Position numbers and translations under genes: made by a program
Assembly: GCF_900094835.1 (NCBI RefSeq)
Contig: NZ_FMAO01000010.1
Location: forward strand, 1-64,000
Direction: 5' to 3'
Source of the DNA: Weissella bombi
Lineage (GTDB): Bacteria > Bacillota > Bacilli > Lactobacillales > Lactobacillaceae
DNA length: 64,000 bases
Notes under the pieces: generated by a model
The model's input: the letters and a program-made list of their open reading frames with translations, nothing else
Told to the model about the DNA's origin: nothing
Databases searched by the model: none
Shown here: in pieces, positions 18,901 through 27,353 of the stretch
How positions within the stretch are numbered: position 1 is the stretch's first letter
How the letters are laid out: the number at the start of each line of letters is the position of its first letter

Positions 18901-19482
18901 ACGTAATGCCAATAATAAATCACTACTTAAATATTGATCACGTGCCGTTAACTCATCATCTAACGCCTGGCCAATCGTTGATAAATCATGTAACTTCATC
19001 TGCAGCGTCTCTTGATTATTTAAATCATCAGCCATGTCATTAACTTCTGACCAACTTAACCCCGATTGCTTCAACTCTAATAATTGGGTTGTAAACTGTC
19101 CAATAAATCCCTGTTTAGACAATAAATTTCCATAAAGTTCTAGTTCATCTTTATTCTTTTGTAATAATGTTTGCACCAACATCGTGAGGCCATTTTGAGA
19201 CATCGTTGCTTGCTGATAAAGCGGGTCATTTTGCATGTAATACCACGCAAGTCGACTAAGTGAAAAAACAGAGACACGCGGTACCGATACTGCTGCACCA
19301 TGCTGTCCTAACAATTCAGCTAACCGTGTTAAAACTTTAATTTCCGTTTCAAACTTAATATGATTAGGTACCAGGTAAAATATTTGTGCCTGCTCATCAT
19401 TAGCTAATATTTGTTGCGCCCGTTGCAGTAACGCTAATTCATGATCGGCACTTGCGCGACCAAACAATAATTCTAATGCCAT
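15913..19482 (-). CDS. rexB: ATP-dependent nuclease subunit B (RexB/AddB)
   Basis: The protein has 1189 residues. The C-terminal nuclease is intact, with IIDYKSGTRKFEY and GLELQLMTYW. The N-terminal ATP loop is degenerate (LLFGRASADHELAL lacks GKT), typical of RexB and not of AddB. The iron-sulfur cysteines of Bacillus AddB are all replaced: the first region reads SRLESYSRNPFEFF and the C-terminal region FKDGPTSTGLMYSPYTP. I see no cysteine anywhere in it. RBS GGAGGGG is six bases from the ATG. It forms the nuclease complex with RexA. Confidence 0.96.
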   Translation of the reverse strand: MALELLFGRASADHELALLQRAQQILANDEQAQIFYLVPNHIKFETEIKVLTRLAELLGQHGAAVSVPRVSVFSLSRLAWYYMQNDPLYQQATMSQNGLTMLVQTLLQKNKDELELYGNLLSKQGFIGQFTTQLLELKQSGLSWSEVNDMADDLNNQETLQMKLHDLSTIGQALDDELTARDQYLSSDLLLALRVYLATDKTDISHHYFLINDYSQMTSVEQGLVEALINYSAGVVLALPTDDGAASLTDAAIAENDLFYRPKKLGQQLRDFAVEHDVPVTAKTIETQRTISQSMRSVEDFWIQYEQTGVTHQIYHAEDMQIWQLHTRYQEVEQMARKIRQEVASGKHRYRDYLLMTRDLGQYENIVPAVFARYDIPMFMDLDRPMAAHPLVAFLDKLLRLAPAYTITDVMSFLKTELFIPEGVSVADYREALAETENYALAKNIAGWQWTNPHPWQYDRQAMVSDDEVTRERVASKDAQLALIHDQISTVVAPFLKDLQTATTAREMALKLYEFMTQIGIQKQLILWRDTAIEDGDLWAAQQPEQVWRVFVGILDDFVAIFDQQSMTLAEMQEIFKAAFDTAKYAGIPATMDQVRISESGIVQRTGYETVIVFGATNHNLPAVTRTKAILHDGDRNALQAVLPEHVFLKETSEQQMAQESLLMYKTMMVANQRLIWTYATSDGDSGQQPSTYITRIQKQFQMPAIQFNALPDPDSNQLIPYVGTPTSTIAQLVIVNRQAKLQRQDKVDLSPAWQDLTRQIQKIAPDQLHRLLGGLYYVNEPEKLQPTLISQLFGDELKVSISRLESYSRNPFEFFLQYGLKLQERQVLQLTPAEKGTLMHAMLEQVFQALITQQKALGGLTDNELRQLERDILQGILASDDPTYDIFSSSYRMQFLTKRLASQVHETIMSMRRGQLDGGGVQTIGVEAGFGLPHSSLKPVTYEMPFGKVTVRGKIDRYDLVTTPAGNFLTIIDYKSGTRKFEYKKAYVGLELQLMTYWTAILMNQQMLPDGQMGGALFWSLKNPWIDMKNIAGDTLEQMQEAAEQLMIDQGQYRGVLKNNEDYITRLESADEVVAPYAISRKKDGSFKAASDVVEDDDLETLLSFNEVKIKEIAENILAGTFPLRPFKDGPTSTGLMYSPYTPVMMFDAMMGNKYNDISGLPKDNEILAAMKTFIAQYNQTSAEGEEQ

Positions 19483-19556
19483 GCGTTCCCCTCCACTAAC
19501 TGTTCCATTTGTTATTATTTTACCAGTTTCATCAAACTATATTGCTGATTATAGCC

Positions 19557-19590
19557 AAAAAAGGTTGGAACATTTTCTTATGTTCCAACC
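19557..19590 (-). terminator. Terminator of the pepV-like gene
   Basis: The 10-bp stem GGTTGGAACA/TGTTCCAACC is followed on the minus strand by six or seven T. Confidence 0.9.
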
Positions 19591-19635
19591 CTATATTCAG
19601 CAGAGACTTCAAAACATCTTTTATCTCATACTATT

Positions 19636-21039
19636 TTATTTACATAAACGCCACAATGACTCAGCAAAAATAGCCATTGTTCTTGTTAAATTAGCAACTG
19701 GTGTACTTTCATTAGCCTGATGACTCGTTACTTTTACATCCGGGAACTGACCACCAAACGCTACACCACGCTTTAGCAAACGTGCGTATGACCCACCATT
19801 AGACGTTCTCGGTGGCAAATACTCACCCGTTTGTTCTGCATAAACATCAGATAAGACCTGCACTAATTCATCTTCAATTGGTACCAAATGAGGCGGCATC
19901 CCCGCCTGAACCTTAGTCACATCCGCATTCAATGCACCTAAATGCCGCTGGACTTGCGTAATAACCGCTTGTAAATTTACACCTTGCGGATAACGGAAAT
20001 TCAACAAAATGGTCCCTTGCCCACGATGACTATAACGCATCACACCCACATTCAGCGTTAAATCTCCCATCTGTGAATCATGATATGTTAACCCTAGTCC
20101 ATTAGCATAAACATCTTGATGAATCGTAACACCAACAAAATCAAGGAATGCACGCGCATCCCCGCCAAAATCATAACGACTCAAGAAGTGTGCAAGATAC
20201 GTGCCGGCATTCTTACCATCCGCTGGATAAGCACCATGTGCCTGAACACCTAACAGCAAAATTTTAACCGTTTGCCCATTTTGTTTAGCTTCACCATTTA
20301 GAAAAGGATATTGTTCCAAGTAATTTTCAAAATCTTTAATTAAATCAACACCCTTAGGCACTTGTACCCTAGCTTTAGCCTCACCTGGCACAACATTAGG
20401 TCGACTACCTGACATAAATCTTTCTAGGATATACGCACCATCAGACAAACTTGGAAAACGCAACTGTACCGTTTGAAAGGCCTTTTCACCATTAACAACC
20501 GGAAAAGCGCCATCTGGTGAAAATCCTAACGTCGGTTCACCCTCTTGTTCGATATAACGAGGAATATCTCGCCAACCATTTTCTTCATCCGTACCAATTA
20601 TCAAACGAATTTTACGTTTTAAAACACGTTTTTGGTCAGCTAACATCTTCATCGCATAGTACGCTGACATCAGGTCAGCTTTCATATCAGCAGCACCACG
20701 ACCAAAATAAAGGCCATCCAATATTTCAGGTGTAAATGCGGGGCGTAGCCACCCATCTCCAGCTGGTACAACATCAATATGAGTTAAAATACCAACCGTT
20801 TCAGCTGCATCTTGTGGTCCAAACTCAATCCACGTCACCATATTATCAACACGTCCATAACGAAAACCGTCACGATTAGCAAATGCTTCCATTTGACTCA
20901 ATGCACGAATCATTTCAATACCAAATGGCGTTTGGGGTGTCTGTGTTTTTGGATCCAATACAGAAGGGATACGGATAATTTGATTTAAATCATTAATTAG
21001 CCCCTGTTCATACTCTTTTGCTTGCGTTGCCCACGTCAT
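19636..21039 (-). CDS. pepV: Dipeptidase PepV-like, M20 metallopeptidase
   Basis: The protein has 467 residues, the PepV length. Metal-site segments are visible: THIDVVPAGDGW (His), GRGAADMKAD (Asp), IIGTDEENGW (Glu-Glu), LGFSPDG (Asp) and TSHQANES (His). The usual GRGTSDDKGP motif is altered to GRGAADMKAD, so substrate preference may differ. It splits dipeptides in the cytoplasm, supplying amino acids to a likely auxotroph. It is the only gene between rexB and the permease and has its own terminator. Confidence 0.88.
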   Translation of the reverse strand: MTWATQAKEYEQGLINDLNQIIRIPSVLDPKTQTPQTPFGIEMIRALSQMEAFANRDGFRYGRVDNMVTWIEFGPQDAAETVGILTHIDVVPAGDGWLRPAFTPEILDGLYFGRGAADMKADLMSAYYAMKMLADQKRVLKRKIRLIIGTDEENGWRDIPRYIEQEGEPTLGFSPDGAFPVVNGEKAFQTVQLRFPSLSDGAYILERFMSGSRPNVVPGEAKARVQVPKGVDLIKDFENYLEQYPFLNGEAKQNGQTVKILLLGVQAHGAYPADGKNAGTYLAHFLSRYDFGGDARAFLDFVGVTIHQDVYANGLGLTYHDSQMGDLTLNVGVMRYSHRGQGTILLNFRYPQGVNLQAVITQVQRHLGALNADVTKVQAGMPPHLVPIEDELVQVLSDVYAEQTGEYLPPRTSNGGSYARLLKRGVAFGGQFPDVKVTSHQANESTPVANLTRTMAIFAESLWRLCK

Positions 21040-21111
21040 TTATTACTACCTCTAATCAAATTCTAATAGAGTCAGTGTACCGCGTTTTAACAAGGCTGAC
21101 AATTATTCCAC

Positions 21112-22452
21112 CTATCCTTGCTTCCGCTTGTGGTTATAGTAATAAAATACTGGTAAACCAACTGCAACTAGTAGTAGTGAAATAACTGCCCCAGTAAAGT
21201 CATTTAAAATCGTAGAACCAATCACAAATAAAGCACCGAAAATAGCGACTAATGGTGTAATTGGGAACAATGGCGTTTTGAACAAAGTATTTTCATCTAG
21301 TTGTACGGCGGCTTGCTTATTTTTGTGACGCAAGATAAAGACACCAAAGAAGGCTGCAGTATAGAAAATCCAGATTGTGAAAATTGCAATATCTGACAAA
21401 CGATCAACACCATTCGTATAAACAATTGCTAAAGCAATTGTCATACCCGCAACCGTCAAAATTGCGTTAGTTGGCTCTTGTGTTTTACGAGTTAGTTTTG
21501 ATAAATATTTTGGAAATAGACCATCTTTAGACATCGCGTAAGCCATACGAGGGAAAGACATCATCTTACCATTTAATGTTCCCAACATTGAAATGATAAT
21601 CGCAATACTTAATGCACGACCTCCTAAATCACCGAAAGCTGCACGCATCACAGTAAATGTGGCGTTATTTTGTAAAGCTACAATTCTGTCAGATGGTAAA
21701 GCATGGTATACACCGAATGAAACACCAACATAAGCAATCACAATAATACTTACCCCACCAACAAGTGAACGTGGTAAATCACGACGAGGGTTCTTTAATT
21801 CACCAGCAATATTAGCTAATAAAATCCAACCATCATACGCAAACAAAGTTGCCAAAATAGCCATTCCAAAGCCACCACCATGGGTAACAGTATGTGTCAC
21901 AGTTTGTCCTAGTGCATCAACTTTTCCAAAAAATAAACCATAAATAATTAAAATAGCAATCGGAATCAATTTAATTGAAGTTGTGAGCACTTGGAATCCA
22001 GCCGCAACACGATTTTCAAACAAGTTAACACCTGCAATAAAAGCCACATATAAAACAGCAATCCAGGTTGCATAACTGGTTGGTACGCCTAAAAAGTTAG
22101 CAGTCAAAAAGGCTGCATATCCTGCGATTGAAGCAATCACGGCTGGTGCATAAATAACGACTTGCATCCATCCCGTCAAGAAACCAGCAACCGGTCCATA
22201 TAGTGATTCAATATAACTATACAGACCACCTGTTTTCGGTAAGCGAGCCCCAATTTCAGCAATTGTTAAGCCCGCAGCCAATGTAATAATTCCTCCTGCT
22301 AACCAAGCTAACAAACCTAATGTTGATGAGCCAGCAGTTTGTAGAACACCCGCTTGTTTAAAAAATATACCCGATCCAATAACTGTTCCAACGACTAACG
22401 ACAGTCCAGACCAAATCCCCATCGATCGTTTTAATTCAACATCTTGCGCCAT
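21112..22452 (-). CDS. APC-family amino acid permease (SteT/LAT-like)
   Basis: The protein has 446 residues with about twelve helices. Helix 1 has the APC motif VVGTVIGSGIFF, and the conserved NIAGELKNPRRDLPR loop follows. It imports or exchanges amino acids across the membrane. The ATG at 22452 follows GAGGAGAG; an upstream extension is impossible because it would run through a terminator hairpin. The gene is preceded by a leader peptide with six Asn codons and an attenuator, which suggests control by charged tRNA-Asn and therefore an asparagine-related substrate. That substrate is inference. Confidence 0.92.
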   Translation of the reverse strand: MAQDVELKRSMGIWSGLSLVVGTVIGSGIFFKQAGVLQTAGSSTLGLLAWLAGGIITLAAGLTIAEIGARLPKTGGLYSYIESLYGPVAGFLTGWMQVVIYAPAVIASIAGYAAFLTANFLGVPTSYATWIAVLYVAFIAGVNLFENRVAAGFQVLTTSIKLIPIAILIIYGLFFGKVDALGQTVTHTVTHGGGFGMAILATLFAYDGWILLANIAGELKNPRRDLPRSLVGGVSIIVIAYVGVSFGVYHALPSDRIVALQNNATFTVMRAAFGDLGGRALSIAIIISMLGTLNGKMMSFPRMAYAMSKDGLFPKYLSKLTRKTQEPTNAILTVAGMTIALAIVYTNGVDRLSDIAIFTIWIFYTAAFFGVFILRHKNKQAAVQLDENTLFKTPLFPITPLVAIFGALFVIGSTILNDFTGAVISLLLVAVGLPVFYYYNHKRKQG

Positions 22453-22479
22453 AATGTCTCTCCTCATATAAAAATAAAC

Positions 22480-22517
22480 AAAAAAGCAGTCAACCAATTT
22501 AGTAATTGGTTGACTGC
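22480..22517 (-). terminator. Attenuator terminator in the permease leader
   Basis: A perfect 14-bp stem (22486-22499 with 22504-22517), four-base loop and six T on the minus strand. It ends only 27 bases before the permease ATG, leaving no room for another promoter, so permease mRNA must pass it. An alternative 11-bp pairing of 22499-22509 with 22557-22567 would dismantle its 5' arm. Confidence 0.9.
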
Positions 22518-22543
22518 TTCGTAAGTTCTCACAGTTTTAAGCG

Positions 22544-22618
22544 TTACACAAAACGCCCAATCACTAATTGTATTGAGTTCAAACGATTATTATTATTATT
22601 GTTAACAAATTTAAACAT
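22544..22618 (-). CDS. Asparagine-rich leader peptide of the permease attenuator
   Basis: A 24-codon reading frame opening Met-Phe-Lys-Phe-Val and then six Asn codons in a row (one AAC, five AAT), with another Asn at codon 14. AGAGG lies seven bases before its ATG. The TAA stop is 26 bases from the terminator stem. Codons 18-21 (22557-22567) can pair with the terminator 5' arm. By analogy with trp and his leaders, stalling at Asn codons would free that segment and allow read-through. The reading frame and hairpins are seen; the mechanism is inferred. Confidence 0.8.
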   Translation of the reverse strand: MFKFVNNNNNNRLNSIQLVIGRFV

Positions 22619-22666
22619 TTGATATCCTCTTTCCAATTAATGTACGGGTTTTGTTTCGATAGCTAA

Positions 22667-22695
22667 ATATTAGCATACTTTAAACAGCGTAACAA
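22667..22695 (-). promoter_or_regulatory. Promoter of the leader-permease transcript
   Basis: On the minus strand TTGTTA (22690-22695), 17-bp spacer, TAATAT (22667-22672) preceded by TGC, giving an extended -10. The start near 22660 leaves about 40 bases before the leader peptide ATG. gnd just upstream has no terminator, so read-through from gnd would meet the same attenuator. Confidence 0.75.
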
Positions 22696-22719
22696 CATAA
22701 ATTTCACATAGTTTTCAAT

Positions 22720-24147
22720 TTATGCTTCGTCATACCATGAATAATGGTACATTTCACCAGCTGGCTTGTCGACACGTTCATAAGTATGTGCTCCAAAGTA
22801 ATCACGTTGTGCTTGAATCAAGTTTGCAGGCAAAACTGCTGAACGATATGAATCATAATAAGCAACTGCAGCTGACAATGATGGTACTGGTACACCAGCT
22901 GCCGTAGCTAATGCAATCACACGACGAGCTGCGTCTTGATATGATTCAGCGATTTGCTTAAAGTAAGGTGATAACAACAAATTGTGCAAGTCAGGTGTTT
23001 CATTATAAGCATCTGTAATACGTTGCAAGAATTGTGCACGGATAATTGCCCCTGCACGCCATAATTGTGCTAATTCACCAAATGGCAATGACCAATCATA
23101 GTAGTCTGATGCCATCCGTAATTGATCAAATCCTTGCGCATATGACATAACCTTACCAAAGTACAATGCCTTACGAACATCTTCAATTGCATCAGCAACG
23201 TTACCGTCAAATTCATACGTTGGTCCTGACAACACCTTTGATGCAGCAACACGGTCTGTCTTCAATGCTGAAATGTAGCGTGCGTATACTGACTCTGTAA
23301 TAAGAGATTGTGGTGCACCAACTTCTAGTGCAGATTGTGATGACCACTTTCCAGTTCCCTTATTACCAGCACGATCCAAAATCATATCAACCATTGGCTT
23401 GCCAGATCCTAAATCATCATCACGTGTTAAGATGTCAGCAGTAATTTCGATTAAGTATGAATCCAATTCACCCTTATTCCATTCTGCAAATGTATCAGCT
23501 AAATGATTTTTATCTAATTGTAAAACACGCTTCAAAATATCATATGACTCAGCAATCAATTGCATATCACCATATTCAATACCATTATGAACCATCTTTA
23601 CATAGTGTCCTGCACCATCAGGTCCAATATAAGTTACTGTTGGTTTGCCATCTTCTGGTGCTTTAGCAGCGATTTCTTTCAAAATAGGTTCTACTAAATC
23701 ATAAGCAGCTCGCTGTCCACCAGGCATCATTGAAGGGCCTTGCAAAGCACCTAACTCACCACCTGAAACCCCCATTCCAATGAAATTAATACCTGATTTT
23801 TCTAATTTTTTAGAACGGCGAATTGTGTCCTCAAAGAACGTGTTACCACCATCCAACAAAATATCACCTTCATCCAAGAAAGGTAATAATTCTTCAATAA
23901 CAGCGTCAGTTCCTGCTCCTGCCTTAACCATCAACAAAATACGGCGTGGCTTTTGAATTGATGCAACAAATTCTTCAATTGAATAACTAGGTACAAAGCC
24001 TGAATCAGGATGCTTTGCTACCAAATCTTCTGTACGTCCAGATGTACGATTGTAAACTGCTACTTTATACCCACGTGAAGCAACGTTTAACGCCAGATTA
24101 CGCCCCATAACGGCTAATCCTACAACCCCAAATTCTGCTGTTGCCAT
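22720..24147 (-). CDS. gnd: 6-phosphogluconate dehydrogenase, decarboxylating
   Basis: The protein has 475 residues. The NADP-binding motif [12 protein letters not shown] is near residue 10, the substrate motif [19 protein letters not shown] near 128, and [15 protein letters not shown] near 183. It converts 6-phosphogluconate to ribulose 5-phosphate and CO2, the CO2-releasing step of heterofermentation. The ATG at 24147 follows AGGAGG; the longer open frame upstream lacks an RBS. No terminator separates it from the permease leader downstream. Confidence 0.97.
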   Translation of the reverse strand: MATAEFGVVGLAVMGRNLALNVASRGYKVAVYNRTSGRTEDLVAKHPDSGFVPSYSIEEFVASIQKPRRILLMVKAGAGTDAVIEELLPFLDEGDILLDGGNTFFEDTIRRSKKLEKSGINFIGMGVSGGELGALQGPSMMPGGQRAAYDLVEPILKEIAAKAPEDGKPTVTYIGPDGAGHYVKMVHNGIEYGDMQLIAESYDILKRVLQLDKNHLADTFAEWNKGELDSYLIEITADILTRDDDLGSGKPMVDMILDRAGNKGTGKWSSQSALEVGAPQSLITESVYARYISALKTDRVAASKVLSGPTYEFDGNVADAIEDVRKALYFGKVMSYAQGFDQLRMASDYYDWSLPFGELAQLWRAGAIIRAQFLQRITDAYNETPDLHNLLLSPYFKQIAESYQDAARRVIALATAAGVPVPSLSAAVAYYDSYRSAVLPANLIQAQRDYFGAHTYERVDKPAGEMYHYSWYDEA

Positions 24148-24238
24148 GTTTATTTTCCTCCTATAGTCTAAACAAACAAACTCTATAATCACTAGTTTAA
24201 CGCGAGTTCTATAAAATAGCACCCCTTGTGTTTTGCGC

Positions 24239-24559
24239 TTACATTTGCTTTGAATAGTTTGTTAACAATTGATTTTTTACCGTTTCTGACACCGTTGTTG
24301 TTAAAAAGCGTGCCATCGGGTTTATAGTATGTCGATTTTTGAATGCAAGCGGTTTAATTGCGACTAACATCACAATTAAATTATTTTCTGTTAAAAATAA
24401 TTGTCCTGGTTCAAGTAATTTACCTTTTGTGTGTTTACCGATACGCCAACTATGAAATGGCTGTACATCTATCTGATCTTCTTTGGGTATATATTCGCCT
24501 GTATTCGCCTGTTTCATAACAACACCCACTAATTCTGCGGTTGGATATTTATTTGCCAT
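24239..24559 (-). CDS. Conserved-looking hypothetical protein
   Basis: The protein has 106 residues, soluble, with a basic C-terminus. I do not recognise a domain. It has two beta-rich segments ([17 protein letters not shown] and [20 protein letters not shown]) and no signal or membrane helix. The ATG at 24559 follows GAAAGG; a TTG five codons earlier overlaps that RBS. It precedes gnd by 91 bases on the same strand, which is too loose to prove an operon. Confidence 0.6.
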   Translation of the reverse strand: MANKYPTAELVGVVMKQANTGEYIPKEDQIDVQPFHSWRIGKHTKGKLLEPGQLFLTENNLIVMLVAIKPLAFKNRHTINPMARFLTTTVSETVKNQLLTNYSKQM

Positions 24560-24637
24560 AATTTTGCCTTTCAAATTGTTTCTTTGCTTATATAATTGCT
24601 ATACTGATAATAATCAAAACACTTTATAGGAGAGAGT

Positions 24638-25663
24638 ATGTCAATTACATTTATAATCATAATATTACTTTTATTGTTTGCTGCTATTTTTACATATCTA
24701 AATCATCGTTTTTTTATCAGTATTATCTTGTTCTGTTGTTTCATGTTCAGCAGTTTATTACTAAGTTTATTTGCATTAAATAACAGTACTTTCCTACCTA
24801 TTACCTTACAATTTATCATTTTAGCAGTTACTTATGTCATCATACCAATCACGGTAATTTACATTTGTATTCGTCTTATTTATAACACACATGTTATGGC
24901 TTCAAAAGAAGGTCGTAATCTTGTCGGTAAATTATCAGCTTTTTTTGGACTAAATGTCCTATTCATTATCGCACTTAGTATCATTCCAATATTTATTAGT
25001 AAGGAATTGCCACTACCATTATCAATTTTATTCTCAATACTAATTGTTCTTGATATTGTATTCATCGGTTTATTCGTTTGTTACCTATTTTGCTCAGCGT
25101 TATATCAATTAACACCTTATCGTAAAATTCCCGATTACATTATCGTGCTAGGAGCCGGTATTAGCTCGGAAGAAGTTACACCATTATTACAAGCCCGCTT
25201 GGATAAAGGACTAGAGTATTACCATAAGAATCCTCAAGCCAAAATCATTGTCTCTGGTGGCCAAGGACCCGATGAACCTGTTTCTGAAGCTTTTGCAATG
25301 GCTAAATATTTACGTCAAAAACAAATACCCGATAATAAGATTATCCTAGAAGATAACTCAACTTCAACCTTTGAAAACATGGTCTTTTCAAAAGAAAAAA
25401 TTACAGCAGACTGGCAAGAATCAAGAAAACCAAATGTTATTTTCGCAACAAATAATTATCACGTTTTAAGAAGTATGTTATATGCACAACAAGCAAAACT
25501 ACACGCAAATGGCGTTGGTTCACCTGTTTCATCTTACTTCTTACCTACAGCATTAATGCGTGAATTTATTGCACTCCTTGTTGCCTATAAATGGTTAACT
25601 GGTCTTATTATTTTAGTTGTTATGATATTTATCATTTTATCTTACAGTCCAGTTAACTTTTAA
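24638..25663 (+). CDS. YdcF/ElyC-family (DUF218) membrane protein
   Basis: The protein has 341 residues. Four or five hydrophobic helices fill residues 1-165. A DUF218 domain follows with its signatures YIIVLGAGIS near residue 170 and IIVSGGQGPDEPVSEA near 205, the acidic-helix region DNSTSTFENMVFS, and a last helix pair at the C-terminus. DUF218 proteins act at the cell envelope, but the biochemical role is unsettled. Its plus-strand orientation makes it divergent from the gene at 24239; the gap of 78 bases must hold both promoters. Confidence 0.88.
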   Translation: MSITFIIIILLLLFAAIFTYLNHRFFISIILFCCFMFSSLLLSLFALNNSTFLPITLQFIILAVTYVIIPITVIYICIRLIYNTHVMASKEGRNLVGKLSAFFGLNVLFIIALSIIPIFISKELPLPLSILFSILIVLDIVFIGLFVCYLFCSALYQLTPYRKIPDYIIVLGAGISSEEVTPLLQARLDKGLEYYHKNPQAKIIVSGGQGPDEPVSEAFAMAKYLRQKQIPDNKIILEDNSTSTFENMVFSKEKITADWQESRKPNVIFATNNYHVLRSMLYAQQAKLHANGVGSPVSSYFLPTALMREFIALLVAYKWLTGLIILVVMIFIILSYSPVNF

Positions 25664-25671
25664 TCCATATT

Positions 25672-25709
25672 AAAAAGCAAGTTACCAGCACTTGGTAACT
25701 TGCTTTTTT
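25672..25709. terminator. Bidirectional terminator
   Basis: A 16-bp stem (25672-25687 with 25693-25708) with A and T tracts on either side. It ends the DUF218 gene and the convergent araD operon. Confidence 0.9.
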
Positions 25710-25727
25710 ATTAATCAAATATGCTTA

Positions 25728-26456
25728 TTAAGCACGATCAGCATGATTCTTCGATTGCGCATTATCTTGTCCATAATAAGCATTTGCACCATGCTTACGA
25801 TAATAATGCTTATCCAACAAGTACTGTGGTAAATCTGAGTTATTATGTGTTAATGACATTGTGTGGTAATCTTCTTCAGCAACCACTTCTAGAACTTTAG
25901 CATTATAAACTGCTTTGTCTGGCGTTGGTCCCCATGCAAAAGGACCATGTTGACTAACCAAAGCGGCAGGCACTGCTTCATAATCAATGTGACGTTCGTT
26001 GAATGTCTTTACGATTGTTTTACCAGTATTACCTTCATAATCTTCTTCAATTTCGCTTTGACTAAGAGCATCTGCGGCTGGAATATCACCGTAGAAAGTA
26101 TCTGCATGCGTTGTATTCATTGCAGGAACATCCATCTTAGCAGCAGCAAAAGAAACCGCCCATGGTGAATGCGTGTGAACGATACCACCAACATTTGGAA
26201 AATGATTATATAGATAAGTATGTGTTGGCGTATCACTTGATGGGTTCATATTTCCTTCAACAACTTTCCCATTCAAATCAACAACCACCATATCTTCAGG
26301 CTTCAATTCATCATATGAAACACCAGAAGGCTTAATGACAAATAATCCCTTATCACGATCAATACCAGATACATTACCCCAAGTAAAAGAAACAAGGCCC
26401 AATGCAGGTAGTTTCATATTAGCTTCATAAACTTCTTGTTTTAAATCTTCAAGCAT
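25728..26456 (-). CDS. araD: L-ribulose-5-phosphate 4-epimerase
   Basis: A 242-residue class II aldolase-fold enzyme of AraD/UlaF/SgbE type. Zinc-site residues are visible in THTHSPWAVSFAA, written here as IVHTHSPWA, and the later HGPFAWG. It converts L-ribulose 5-phosphate to D-xylulose 5-phosphate, which heterofermenters cleave with phosphoketolase. Its ATG shares a base with the ulaE stop (TAATG), so it is coupled to it. It is the last gene of the four-gene operon reading from 29898. Confidence 0.94.
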   Translation of the reverse strand: MLEDLKQEVYEANMKLPALGLVSFTWGNVSGIDRDKGLFVIKPSGVSYDELKPEDMVVVDLNGKVVEGNMNPSSDTPTHTYLYNHFPNVGGIVHTHSPWAVSFAAAKMDVPAMNTTHADTFYGDIPAADALSQSEIEEDYEGNTGKTIVKTFNERHIDYEAVPAALVSQHGPFAWGPTPDKAVYNAKVLEVVAEEDYHTMSLTHNNSDLPQYLLDKHYYRKHGANAYYGQDNAQSKNHADRA

Positions 26457-27352
26457 TAGTTTTTAACTCCTTCTAAATAATTAACAGGCTCTTGCGTAAT
26501 ACCAACTTTTTCAAAAATATCATCAAAGAATTTTTTAGCCTGCTTAATTTCAGCGATGGCATTGTCACTAGTGCCTGTCCACATCTCAATTGTGTAACTA
26601 CCAGAATAATTTAATCTAGTTAGCATTCTTAAACATCCTTCAAAGTCGACACAACCCGTACCAAATGGCACCTCTTTAAATTTTCCTTCAGACGTAGGTG
26701 TCACTGGCAACGTATCCTTAAGGTGGATAGCGGCAATATTTTGCACATAGTCCTCAATATCATATGAAATATCATTTTCTGGCCAAGCAGAAATATTTCC
26801 TAAATCAGGATAGGCCTGCAACCAAGGACTTTTAATCAGCTTTTTATAGTGTGAGATTTTACCAATAGAATTGATAAATGGATCATCCATTGTTTCAATA
26901 GAAAGCATGACCATTTTCTTAGCAGCCATTCGAACACATTTTTCTAAGTTTTCAACGAATAGTTCTCGTGATTCAACCGTCTTTTTTTCATAATACACAT
27001 CATATCCAGCTACTTGAATATTACGAATTCCCAAGTCAACTGCCAAATCAATTGCCTTCTCCATGATAGTTAACGATTCTTGACGAACTTTGGGATCAGC
27101 AGAACCCAATGGATATAACCGCTGTCCTGAAAGCATTAACGTATTAATACGGCTATGCGTCCGCCACATTGTATCTCTAAAACTTGTCCGTTGTTCACGG
27201 GTCCAATCTAAACGAGCTAGTCGATCTTCGCTTTCATCAACAGAAAACTCTAAGAAATTGAACCCTAATTCATGAACTAAATTAAATTTTTCTTCCCAGG
27301 TTAAATCCTGAGGTAATGCTTTTTCGTAAATTCCCAATGCATTTACTGTCAT
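26456..27352 (-). CDS. ulaE: L-ribulose-5-phosphate 3-epimerase (UlaE/SgbU type)
   Basis: A 298-residue xylose-isomerase-like TIM barrel. Typical segments are GFNFLEFSVDESEDRLARL, NIQVAGYDVYYE, LSIETMDDPFINSIGK and AIHLKDTLPV, with metal ligands Glu, Asp, His and Glu along the strands. It turns L-xylulose 5-phosphate into L-ribulose 5-phosphate. The ATG at 27352 follows AAGGTG; it starts one base after the kinase stop. Its partners on either side give a complete L-xylulose to D-xylulose 5-phosphate route. Confidence 0.93.
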   Translation of the reverse strand: MTVNALGIYEKALPQDLTWEEKFNLVHELGFNFLEFSVDESEDRLARLDWTREQRTSFRDTMWRTHSRINTLMLSGQRLYPLGSADPKVRQESLTIMEKAIDLAVDLGIRNIQVAGYDVYYEKKTVESRELFVENLEKCVRMAAKKMVMLSIETMDDPFINSIGKISHYKKLIKSPWLQAYPDLGNISAWPENDISYDIEDYVQNIAAIHLKDTLPVTPTSEGKFKEVPFGTGCVDFEGCLRMLTRLNYSGSYTIEMWTGTSDNAIAEIKQAKKFFDDIFEKVGITQEPVNYLEGVKN

Positions 27353-27353
27353 G

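Noticed and set aside
19276-19290. GGTACCGCG on the minus strand, resembling the T-box antiterminator core
   Set aside because: It lies inside the rexB coding sequence with no specifier loop or terminator near it.
22453-22497. N-terminal extension of the amino acid permease frame up to 22497
   Set aside because: It would be translated across the 3' arm and T run of the attenuator terminator and lacks an RBS. The ATG at 22452 has a clear GAGGAGAG.
22585-22603. The AAT run in the leader as a mere trinucleotide microsatellite
   Set aside because: Kept in mind but not preferred: the run is in frame with an RBS-preceded ATG, begins with AAC, and the antiterminator and terminator are placed exactly as attenuation needs. 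Conservation would decide.
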